Under the pieces are notes generated by a model. That model worked only from the letters and a program-made list of their open reading frames with translations. It had not been told where the DNA came from and did no database searches. From CAZBYL01 sp964496275 (GTDB lineage: Bacteria; Synergistota; Synergistia; Synergistales; Synergistaceae): 44,410 nucleotides of DNA. Of the stretch, positions 26,687-33,718 are shown piece by piece. The position numbers and the translations under genes were made by a program. Positions within the stretch are counted from its first letter, which is position 1. Each line of letters starts with the position of its first letter. The stretch lies in contig CAZBYL010000014.1 in assembly GCA_964496275.1 (NCBI GenBank), positions 1-44,410 on the forward strand, in the 5' to 3' direction.

Positions 26687-27571
26687 CTATTTTTTGCAAT
26701 CGGCAGAAATTTTTGTGTCTCCTTTATGGAGAACAACTTGCGGATATGCAAATGAAATTCCGTCTCGCTCAAATAGGTCCTTTAGCCTTATTCTGTACTT
26801 TCTTGCGACTTCCCATTGTGATCCGGGTGTTGTTTTTATGATTATTCTCATATCAACCGAGTTCGCGGAAAATTCTGTTATACCCTGCACGCTCGGAGCT
26901 TCCAGTATGGCAGAATCTTTTTCCCGAGACATTTCATCACCCAAGGCAGCCATCATCAGCAATGCTTTTTTGCAGTCTGATTCGTATGTTATTCCGACCT
27001 TCACTACAGCAACCGACCACTGCTTTGTGCAGTTAACCACAGTCTGAATAAGGCTGTTGGGGATAACGACAAGGTTGCCGTTAAAGTCGCGCAGCTTCGT
27101 AGCTCTCAATGTAAACTTTTCGACTGAGCCTGAAAGGCCGTTCAGCTCAATCCAGTCGCCTACATTGTATTGATCTTCTATGAGGATTAGCATTCCGTTA
27201 ATGAAGTCGCGGATTACGTTTTGTGCGGCAAGAGAGATACCAAGTCCGACAACCCCGATACCGGCAATTATAGGTCTCACGTCTACACCGAAAGAATCCA
27301 TAAGCCAGAACATCATAGAGATGGCGATGACTATACGCGCAAGCTGAGTAACAAGCTGCCGTATGGTATTTATTCTCTGCACTACAGCTCCGCCGCACGT
27401 ATCTTTGTCCGAGTTTTGGATTTTGAGCTCTGCCACACGAAATAGTCTTTTTATGATGCGCTGCCCGACTTTATCGGCAAGATACCAACTGAGACAGAGC
27501 AGCAAGATCTTTATTATATCCCTGATGTCTACCATCAGCATTCCTTTTATTGCTTCTGTCATGGACGTCAA
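26687..27571 (-). CDS. MscS-family mechanosensitive channel
   Basis: This is an inner-membrane small-conductance mechanosensitive channel of about 294 residues. Two N-terminal transmembrane helices are followed by the pore helix region DVRPIIAGIGVVGLGISLAAQN, then the beta domain (VGDWIELNGLSGSVEKFTLRATKLRDFNGNLVVIPNS) and an alpha/beta C-terminus. These are strong MscS hallmarks. The likely start is TTG at 27571, eight bases after GGGGAGG; a GTG at 27580 overlaps that ribosome site and an in-frame ATG lies further in. Such channels release solutes on hypo-osmotic shock. It is third in a minus-strand group with ppiC and a PH-like protein. Confidence 0.92.
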   Translation of the reverse strand: MTSMTEAIKGMLMVDIRDIIKILLLCLSWYLADKVGQRIIKRLFRVAELKIQNSDKDTCGGAVVQRINTIRQLVTQLARIVIAISMMFWLMDSFGVDVRPIIAGIGVVGLGISLAAQNVIRDFINGMLILIEDQYNVGDWIELNGLSGSVEKFTLRATKLRDFNGNLVVIPNSLIQTVVNCTKQWSVAVVKVGITYESDCKKALLMMAALGDEMSREKDSAILEAPSVQGITEFSANSVDMRIIIKTTPGSQWEVARKYRIRLKDLFERDGISFAYPQVVLHKGDTKISADCKK

Positions 27572-27611
27572 GATCAGCACCTCCCCAAGATACGCTCGTT
27601 ATTTCAGCCGT

Positions 27612-28049
27612 TTATTCCTCAACAACAATATCCTCATCGGACAGAACAGATTTGATTGTGCGCAAAACTTCCTCTTTCTGGGTAAGGGCAAAGGTAAGAG
27701 GCCACACACTGCGCACTGCATGGGAGATAAGATAGATAGAGTTGCCTTTATCGGCAATCAATCTGACATCGGCAATTTCGCTCCATCTTATGACTTCGGG
27801 TCTGTGCTGCCCCCAAAAAACGTTGTCGCGCCATATTCCTTCTTTATCGATGAAGTATTTTCTGTCGTATCCCGAAATGTACACCATGAGCGCCCCCAGA
27901 ACAATGGGGAAAAACACTATTCCCATTGTTCCGCCCCTGAGAAAATTACTCATTCCCAATCCGGCAACAGCTATTCCCAGAGCGCTTATCAGCAAACGAA
28001 TGCCGAGGGGCAAAGAGCGCCCCCCGGTTGAAAAAACTTTTTCGTCCAT
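27612..28049 (-). CDS. Small membrane protein with a PH-like domain
   Basis: This protein of about 145 residues starts at ATG 28049, overlapping the end of the ppiC gene by a few bases. Residues ~15-60 contain two hydrophobic helices (LGIRLLISALGIAVAGLGM and GIVFFPIVLGALMVYISGY). The cytoplasmic tail, with KYFIDKEGIWRDNVFW and VIRWSEIADVRLI, resembles bacterial PH-like domains of unknown role. I cannot give a function. Its position between the rotamase and the mechanosensitive channel suggests an envelope role, but this is only context. The open frame extends 16 codons further upstream within ppiC. Confidence 0.7.
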   Translation of the reverse strand: MDEKVFSTGGRSLPLGIRLLISALGIAVAGLGMSNFLRGGTMGIVFFPIVLGALMVYISGYDRKYFIDKEGIWRDNVFWGQHRPEVIRWSEIADVRLIADKGNSIYLISHAVRSVWPLTFALTQKEEVLRTIKSVLSDEDIVVEE

Positions 28050-28053
28050 AAAA

Positions 28054-28932
28054 TTACTTCTGTTCGGCCGGAGCAGGAACACCGCCAAGGTTTTCAAGTA
28101 TTTTGTCGTTTATGGATATCGTATATTTCTTTTTCAGAGCCGTCAGTTCTTTGTCAAGATATTGTCTCTGCAAACGCTGAACGACCTCATCGGATGCCTC
28201 GCTGAAAGAGAGCTGTTTTGCGGGGCGGCGGTCTGTGACTTCAATTATGTGCCAGCCGAATTCCGACTTTACGGGACCCACGAGCGAACCAACTTTGGCT
28301 TCATTTATTGCCTTGTCCACGGATACGGCCATCATGCCTTTTTCCACCCAGCCAAGTTCTCCGCCGTTATTTGCCGTGTTGGGGTCTCTGCTGTATTCGG
28401 AAGCAACTTTTCCGAAATCCTTTGTTTTGTATATCTGCAGTGCGGCGGTAAGCGCGTCACCCTCTGTTTCTGTCAGAATATGGCGTGTTTTTGCCGCAGC
28501 AGCCTGCACAAACTCATTTTTATGCGTATTGTAGTATGTTTGCATTGCCTTTTCACTCAGATCCCATTTTGAACTGATCTGCTGGAGATATGCCTGAAGA
28601 AGCGTCTGCATTCCCTGCCATTTTAGTTGGAACGCTATGTCGGAACGGCGGTCAAGTCCCGCATTTTTTGCCGCTTCGGAGAAAATAATAGCATCCGCCA
28701 TCTGATTCAGGAGCTCTTTTCTGTCTTTCAGCGTAGACTGTCCGAGAATCATGCCGACCATCATGTTGTTGCCGCCTGCGGTACTGGCAAGCATCTGCAA
28801 AATTTCTGTCTCAGACATTTGAACTGAGCCTACCGTGAGTGCAGGTTCGTCTGCCGCAAATGACGGTGTGACACTGAGAAGACCCACGAATACGAATATC
28901 GCCATTACTTTGAGTGTTTTTCTTACAAGCAT
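28054..28932 (-). CDS. PpiC/parvulin-type peptidyl-prolyl isomerase (SurA/PrsA-like)
   Basis: This 292-residue exported foldase starts at ATG 28932, seven bases after AGGAGG. The signal peptide covers about residues 1-26 and ends TPSFA before ADEP, a good signal peptidase I site with no lipobox. A SurA-N-like helical region follows, and then a single rotamase domain (KTRHILTETE, FGKVASEYSRDPNTANNGGELGWV, VGPVKSEFGWHIIEVTDRR). It probably assists folding of outer-membrane or periplasmic proteins. The clpC terminator lies just upstream, so the gene should have its own weak promoter or use read-through. Confidence 0.9.
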   Translation of the reverse strand: MLVRKTLKVMAIFVFVGLLSVTPSFAADEPALTVGSVQMSETEILQMLASTAGGNNMMVGMILGQSTLKDRKELLNQMADAIIFSEAAKNAGLDRRSDIAFQLKWQGMQTLLQAYLQQISSKWDLSEKAMQTYYNTHKNEFVQAAAAKTRHILTETEGDALTAALQIYKTKDFGKVASEYSRDPNTANNGGELGWVEKGMMAVSVDKAINEAKVGSLVGPVKSEFGWHIIEVTDRRPAKQLSFSEASDEVVQRLQRQYLDKELTALKKKYTISINDKILENLGGVPAPAEQK

Positions 28933-28980
28933 ATTGAAACCTCCTATAAAATATATGGAAAACGTTGCTGATAGTAACAT

Positions 28981-29037
28981 AAAAAAAAGTGATTCGGGAG
29001 CGCATAAATACATATACGCTCACGAATCATTTTTTTA
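28981..29037 (-). terminator. Terminator of the ctsR-mcsA-clpC operon
   Basis: Past the clpC stop the minus strand forms GATTCG-x-GAGCG-TAT paired with ATG-CGCTC-x-CGAATC around a short loop, followed by ACTTTTTTTT. A-rich and T-rich flanks on both sides would let it work in either direction. Confidence 0.85.
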
Positions 29038-31497
29038 TTTATCTGAGAATTTTAGTTCTCCGTTCTCGGTTGTTACAAAAACTTTGTCGCCGTTCTTGAT
29101 ATTTCCTTCAAGTATCATATTGGAAAGTGTGTCCTCGACCATTTTCTGAATAGCTCTTCGTAATGGTCTTGCACCGTATTTTGGGTCATAGCCTCGGTCA
29201 AGCAACAGTTCCGCGGCATCGTCGGAGACATTAAGTTCCACGCCGTTTTCCAGTGTTCTAGAGCAGATTTCGGCAAGCATTATATGGACTATTTTCAGCA
29301 GATTCTCCCTGTCTAGGGGCTTAAAAACAAGTATTTCGTCGATTCTGTTCAGAAATTCCGGACGAAAAACCTTTTTTGCCTCTTCGTTAACGATTTCGGA
29401 CATTTTTTTGAAATCAATTTCCTCAGCCGACGAATCGGAAAAGCCAAGATTTCGCCTTTTCATCACTTCGCTTACGCCGACATTGCTGGTCATTATGATT
29501 ATGGCGTTTCTGAAGTCGGTTCTGTGCCCCTGTCCGTCGGTCAGGCAGCCGTCGTCAAGTAACTGCAGCATGACGTTAAATACATCGGGGTGGGCTTTTT
29601 CAATTTCGTCAAAAAGTATGACAGAGTAAGGCCTGCGGCGCACAGCCTCTGTCAATTTACCGCCTTCTTCAAATCCTACATATCCCGGCGGAGCTCCTAT
29701 CAATTTGGCCGCTTCATGGCGCTCCATATATTCGCTCATGTCAATGCGAACCATCGCGTCATCGCTGCCGAACAAAAATTCGGCAAGAGAGCGTGCAAGT
29801 TCTGTTTTCCCTACTCCTGTCGGTCCGAGAAACAGAAAACTTCCTACAGGACGCCTTGGATCTTTCATTCCGCTTCTTGCTCTGCGTATTGCACGCGAAA
29901 CTGAAGAAAGAGCCTCTCCCTGCCCTACAAGCCTCTTGGAAATTTCCTCTTCCATGCGCACAAGACGCCGCCCTTCGGATTCCGTAAGCTGCGTGACAGG
30001 TATTCCTGTCATCTCGGCCACAATGACGGCAATGTCTTCAGGAGACACGTCCGGAGTATAGTGGTTTCGTGTGCTGCTCCAGTTTTTTCTGAGTTCTTCG
30101 ATGTTGGCAATAAGATTTTTTTCTTCATCACGCAAGTCTGCGGCCTTTTCAAATTCCTGCGCAGCAACGGCTTCTTCTTTTTCTTTTCTGAGTTCCTCAA
30201 CACTTTTTTCAAGCAGTTTTATGTCATCAGGCAGCTCCAAAGTGAGAATCCTGGCTCTTGCCGAAGCCTCATCGATCAGGTCTATGGCCTTATCCGGAAG
30301 AAAACGACCTGTTATGTACCTTTTGGACAGCTTTGCCGCCGCAGTCAGAGCAGTGTCTGTTATGTGTACTCTGTGGTGAGCTTCGTAGTTGTCACGAAGT
30401 CCCTTTAGTATTAAGACCGTGTCTTCCTCCGAAGGCTCTTCAACCTGCACCGGCTGAAAGCGCCTTTCGAGTGCCGCGTCTTTTTCTATGTATTTGCGGT
30501 ATTCTGTCGTGGTTGTGGCTCCGATAACCTGAAATTCTCCCCGCGCAAGGCTTGGTTTCAGTATATTCGCCGCGTCCACGGCACCTTCCGCGCCTCCCGC
30601 GCCTACAAGAGTGTGGATTTCATCTATGAAAAGTATTATGTTTTTTGAATCGCGGATCTCTTTAACGAGACGGCGCATCCTTTCTTCGAACTCACCTCTG
30701 TATTTTGTACCGGCAACAAGATTGGCCACGTTTAGTTGGACAACGCGCTTGTCTTTCAAAATTTCTGGGATGTCACCTGTAAGTATTCTTTGTGCAAGCC
30801 CTTCAGCGACGGCAGTTTTGCCCACACCGGGCTCACCGATGAGCACAGGATTGTTTTTTGTCCTCCTAGACAAAATTTGGACGACACGCTGAATTTCTTT
30901 GTCTCTGCCTATTACGGGGTCAAGCTCCCCGTTTTTTGCCATATTGGTCAGATTTATTCCGACTTGGTCTATCGTGGGAGTTTTTGAAGGTCCCTGACGT
31001 CTTTCTTCCCTGGGAGCCGAAGGCTGTTGTCTTTGGGGGGAGTCCGGCTGTTCCGGCGTGGCCCCGCCTATGATTTCTTTGACAACCGCCCTGCAGTTTG
31101 CCAGATCCATCCCGTGCGAAGCGAGAAGCTGTGCCGCCATGCCCTCCCCTTCGGCCAGTATCCCCAATAATATGTGTTCCGTGCCCACGTAGTTTACACT
31201 CATTTTGCGGGCTTCGCGCATCGAAAGTTCTATAACCATCTTTGCCCTTGGGCTGGTCGGAAGGTCTATGACAGATGGAGAAGGTTCTCCGCTGCCTGCA
31301 AAGTGTTCTATCTCATGTCTGAGAGACTGTGAGTCAATGTTAAATTTGGGAAGTACCTGAGAAACAATTCCATCTTTATCGTCAAGGAGTCCCAGTAGAA
31401 TATGTTCTGTGCCTACCACACTATGCCCCAAACGAAGCGCCTCTGATTGTGCAAAGTGAAAGACTCTCTTGCCGCGTTCCGTAAAATCCTGCCACAT
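29035..31497 (-). CDS. clpC: ATP-dependent Clp protease ATPase ClpC
   Basis: This is an 820-residue AAA+ unfoldase that feeds substrates to ClpP. Two N-terminal Clp_N repeats (residues ~1-145) are followed by NBD1 with Walker A GEPGVGKTAVAEG, a middle domain with the UVR-type EFEKAADLRDEEKNL that marks ClpC, and NBD2 with Walker A GPTGVGKTELA, ending in the C-terminal D2-small domain. The start shares one base with the mcsA stop (TAATG). In Bacillus, McsB and the McsA adaptor direct ClpC to phosphoarginine-marked proteins. Here no mcsB lies in the operon. Expression is probably repressed by CtsR. Confidence 0.97.
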   Translation of the reverse strand: MWQDFTERGKRVFHFAQSEALRLGHSVVGTEHILLGLLDDKDGIVSQVLPKFNIDSQSLRHEIEHFAGSGEPSPSVIDLPTSPRAKMVIELSMREARKMSVNYVGTEHILLGILAEGEGMAAQLLASHGMDLANCRAVVKEIIGGATPEQPDSPQRQQPSAPREERRQGPSKTPTIDQVGINLTNMAKNGELDPVIGRDKEIQRVVQILSRRTKNNPVLIGEPGVGKTAVAEGLAQRILTGDIPEILKDKRVVQLNVANLVAGTKYRGEFEERMRRLVKEIRDSKNIILFIDEIHTLVGAGGAEGAVDAANILKPSLARGEFQVIGATTTTEYRKYIEKDAALERRFQPVQVEEPSEEDTVLILKGLRDNYEAHHRVHITDTALTAAAKLSKRYITGRFLPDKAIDLIDEASARARILTLELPDDIKLLEKSVEELRKEKEEAVAAQEFEKAADLRDEEKNLIANIEELRKNWSSTRNHYTPDVSPEDIAVIVAEMTGIPVTQLTESEGRRLVRMEEEISKRLVGQGEALSSVSRAIRRARSGMKDPRRPVGSFLFLGPTGVGKTELARSLAEFLFGSDDAMVRIDMSEYMERHEAAKLIGAPPGYVGFEEGGKLTEAVRRRPYSVILFDEIEKAHPDVFNVMLQLLDDGCLTDGQGHRTDFRNAIIIMTSNVGVSEVMKRRNLGFSDSSAEEIDFKKMSEIVNEEAKKVFRPEFLNRIDEILVFKPLDRENLLKIVHIMLAEICSRTLENGVELNVSDDAAELLLDRGYDPKYGARPLRRAIQKMVEDTLSNMILEGNIKNGDKVFVTTENGELKFSDK

Positions 31498-31943
31498 TAT
31501 GCGCGGTTCTCCTCTTCTTTGCCATGTTTAAGCTCTTTCAGCTTGTCTCTTATAACGGCGGCGCGTTCATAATTTTCTTCCTGCACGGCTTGAGCCATTT
31601 CCTGTTTGAGTTTCTCCTCTATTGGCAATTCTTCTTTTGAATCATCAGCCAATCCGGCTACATCGTCAAAGGTTATCTCTTTGCCGCAGTGCGGACATAT
31701 TATCGAAGAATCATCTTCTCCGGATAAGCCGGGCAGCATTGGCATAAGCAAATCTTTAATGGCATCCTGCATCTGCATTATCCCATCGAGTGAGAAAGAA
31801 ACTTTGAACATGCGCGAAACTTCGTCAACAGGCAAAACGTCTCTCATGCAATCCCTGCAGAGATGCTCTTCCACGCTGTGTCCGTTTAGGATTTTTACGA
31901 CATATATGTCGGCTCCTTCTTTACCGCAACGATCGCACTGCAT
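31497..31943 (-). CDS. mcsA: McsA-like zinc-finger/UVR protein
   Basis: This 148-residue cytoplasmic protein has the McsA layout: paired CxxC zinc motifs (CDRCG near residue 3, CRDC near 33, CPHCG near 83) followed by a C-terminal UVR segment EENYERAAVIRDKLKEL. McsA activates the protein-arginine kinase McsB and modulates CtsR and ClpC. Here it directly abuts clpC with no mcsB between them, so it may act on ClpC and CtsR alone or with an McsB encoded elsewhere. It lies 12 bases after ctsR. Confidence 0.9.
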   Translation of the reverse strand: MQCDRCGKEGADIYVVKILNGHSVEEHLCRDCMRDVLPVDEVSRMFKVSFSLDGIMQMQDAIKDLLMPMLPGLSGEDDSSIICPHCGKEITFDDVAGLADDSKEELPIEEKLKQEMAQAVQEENYERAAVIRDKLKELKHGKEEENRA

Positions 31944-31955
31944 ATTTCGTTCACC

Positions 31956-32447
31956 TCACCCCAGAGCCAAACTGGTAAGAAGTTTTTTCAGCAAGTCCGC
32001 CCTCATGATATCTCTTCTGTACGGAGACAGGTCGAAAAGGGTGCGCGCATTGTCTTCCTGACTGCGCAGCGAAACTTCTATTATCAGTCTTTCCCGCGGA
32101 GATATTATTTCCCTGTTTTGAAGCTTAACCAAAAGGCTTCTTGACTCCTGTTCGCTGATTGCGTTCCCCACAAGATCCGCCAAGTGAAGGACTTCTTCAT
32201 CACAGTTTTTAAAGGTCAGTTGAGCCACGCGTATATATCCATGACCGCCGCGCTGACTTTCTACAAGAAAACCGTTTTCAGGAGCAAAACGGCTTCTGAG
32301 AACATAATTTATCTGACTCGGCACACACCCGAAACGCTCCGCCAAGTCCTTTCGCCTCAGTGAAACACAGCCATCACCGTTTTCCTCAAGCAGCTGCGCA
32401 ATGTATTCTTCGATTACCCTTGTAAGACTTGAAGACATATCTGTCAC
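31956..32447 (-). CDS. ctsR: Heat-shock repressor CtsR
   Basis: This 163-residue dimeric repressor controls class III heat-shock genes. The N-terminal winged helix (EEYIAQLLEENGDGCVSLRRKDLAERFGCVPSQINYVLRSRF) and the glycine-rich wing SQRGGHGYIRV, which senses heat, are intact. The C-terminal half is the McsB-contact/dimerisation region. It heads the operon and probably represses itself through the operators found at 32505-32554. Confidence 0.95.
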   Translation of the reverse strand: MTDMSSSLTRVIEEYIAQLLEENGDGCVSLRRKDLAERFGCVPSQINYVLRSRFAPENGFLVESQRGGHGYIRVAQLTFKNCDEEVLHLADLVGNAISEQESRSLLVKLQNREIISPRERLIIEVSLRSQEDNARTLFDLSPYRRDIMRADLLKKLLTSLALG

Positions 32448-32491
32448 TCCGTTTCTGTCAGCACAAGAAAGTTTGCTTTGTATTTATAACG

Positions 32492-32520
32492 ATTATAATA
32501 GAATGGTCAGTATAAGTCAA
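32492..32520 (-). promoter_or_regulatory. Promoter of ctsR-mcsA-clpC
   Basis: On the minus strand TTGACT (32520-32515) is separated by 17 bases from a perfect TATAAT (32497-32492). The -35 lies inside the CtsR-like operator. Confidence 0.85.
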
Positions 32521-32521
32521 C
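32505..32521 (+). promoter_or_regulatory. CtsR-like operator overlapping the -35
   Basis: GGTCAGT-ATA-AGTCAAC (plus strand) matches the tandem heptad consensus RGTCAAA-NAN-RGTCAAA at five and six of seven positions with the correct three-base spacer length. Binding here would block RNA polymerase. Confidence 0.6.
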
Positions 32522-32537
32522 AAAACCTTCGAAATAA

Positions 32538-32554
32538 GGACAAATTTGGGCAAA
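32538..32554 (+). promoter_or_regulatory. Second degenerate CtsR-like operator
   Basis: GGACAAA-TTT-GGGCAAA has two heptads each matching six of seven positions of GGTCAAA, with a three-base spacer, just upstream of the promoter and against the end of plsY. Confidence 0.45.
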
Positions 32555-32555
32555 C

Positions 32556-33149
32556 CTACCTTTTGTTTACCTTTATTTCTGTACCCTCACGAATACGAAG
32601 AATATTTTCTTTGTGGCGCCACATGCCGAGCAGAGAGAGAAACAGCCCCGCAATGTAGTATGAACGGTCCATTCCGCATATAGGCATTGTAAAGGCAGCG
32701 ATAAAAAGAGCCGCCATGGATGCTATAGATACATATTTTGTTTTTTTCATCAAAAGATACCAGCAACATCCGCCTATAATTGCCGGCAGGGGGTTAAAGA
32801 AATCAAAAAACCCGAATACGCCAAAGGTGGTAGCAACGCCTTTGCCGCCGCGAAAGGAGAGCCAGACGGGATAGTTATGGCCGAGCACCGCAGCCACTCC
32901 TGTCATGGCAAGCACCGAACTGTTTTCCGTAAAACAGGAGGCTATGAGGACTATTATGCCGCCTTTCAGCATATCAAAAGACGCAATCAGCACGGCCCAA
33001 GTTTTTCCGAGAATACGTCCTGCGTTTGTTGCTCCGATGTTTCCCGACCCGACAGTTCTGATATCGATACCTTTAATCGCTTTCACAGCAAGAAACCCTG
33101 TCGGTACTGAGCCCGCAAGATATCCCGCTATTATCCAAAAGATTATCAT
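32556..33149 (-). CDS. plsY: Acyl-phosphate glycerol-3-phosphate acyltransferase PlsY
   Basis: This is a 197-residue inner-membrane enzyme that makes lysophosphatidate from acyl-phosphate and glycerol-3-phosphate. Diagnostic loops are GSVPTGFLAVK, GSGNIGATNAGR and GHNYPVWLSFRGGKGVATTFG, with about five to seven membrane helices. The ATG at 33149 has GAGGG seven bases upstream; an in-frame GTG at 33155 lies too close. It is located between the skp terminator and the CtsR operon, transcribed with neither clearly. Confidence 0.96.
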   Translation of the reverse strand: MIIFWIIAGYLAGSVPTGFLAVKAIKGIDIRTVGSGNIGATNAGRILGKTWAVLIASFDMLKGGIIVLIASCFTENSSVLAMTGVAAVLGHNYPVWLSFRGGKGVATTFGVFGFFDFFNPLPAIIGGCCWYLLMKKTKYVSIASMAALFIAAFTMPICGMDRSYYIAGLFLSLLGMWRHKENILRIREGTEIKVNKR

Positions 33150-33171
33150 TCGCACACCCTCTTTATTTTGG

Positions 33172-33211
33172 AGAAATAAAAAAGCGCCATCCCGAATTAA
33201 CGGAACGGCGC
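33172..33211 (-). terminator. Terminator downstream of skp
   Basis: Minus-strand GCGCCGTTCCG (33211-33201) pairs with CGGGATGGCGC (33194-33184) over 11 bp with two G-U pairs, followed by TTTTTTATTT. Confidence 0.88.
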
Positions 33212-33226
33212 ATAGAACATCATAAG

Positions 33227-33646
33227 TTATCGCTTAAGCGCTGTAATTACATCCTGTGTGAGATCAATACCGCCGTAATATACAAGGACTTTATTGAGGA
33301 CTATAGTGACGCCCTTTGTTTTTGCGACTTTAGAAATTGTATCGTTGACCTCTTTGAGTACGGGCGACATAAGTTTGGATTCCTCCTGGCGCATTTCAAG
33401 CTGCAGTCCCTGTACGATCTGAGCTTTCTTCTTTTCGTCTGTCTCTTTGTCAAATGCTGCCTTTGCTGCATCCGACTTTTTCTTGCTTATCGTTTCAAGC
33501 TGCTGCTGAGCCTGCTTGAACTTGGAAAACTGCTGGAGAATAGCCATGTCATCGACAAAACCGACTTTTTCATCGGCGGCGAACGCAGTCGCCCCGAAAA
33601 CAAACATAGCCATTACTGCAACCATAATTACGGCAAACTTTTTCAT
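33227..33646 (-). CDS. Skp/OmpH-family periplasmic chaperone
   Basis: This 139-residue exported protein has a signal peptide (residues 1-23, ending TAFA before ADEK). The mature part is a small beta core with a long charged coiled-coil arm (QFSKFKQAQQQLETISKKKSDAAKAAFDK onwards) and a hydrophobic C-terminal strand with GVTIVLNKVLVYYGGIDLT. This is the Skp/OmpH tentacle chaperone architecture for outer-membrane proteins and is the strongest sign of a diderm envelope here. It is not beside bamA or lpxD. TAGGAGG lies 9 bases from the ATG. Confidence 0.88.
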   Translation of the reverse strand: MKKFAVIMVAVMAMFVFGATAFAADEKVGFVDDMAILQQFSKFKQAQQQLETISKKKSDAAKAAFDKETDEKKKAQIVQGLQLEMRQEESKLMSPVLKEVNDTISKVAKTKGVTIVLNKVLVYYGGIDLTQDVITALKR

Positions 33647-33690
33647 CCTGATGTGACCTCCTAAAATTAGCGTAGCTTAATAATTGTCTC

Positions 33691-33704
33691 TCGCACATGT
33701 GCGA
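33691..33704. promoter_or_regulatory. Perfect 14-bp palindrome upstream of skp
   Basis: TCGCACATGTGCGA is perfectly self-complementary. It lies between the ygiQ stop and the skp ribosome site and could be a repressor operator or a small hairpin (ATTTTAT follows it on the plus strand). Confidence 0.35.
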
Positions 33705-33718
33705 TTTTATATCGTGTG

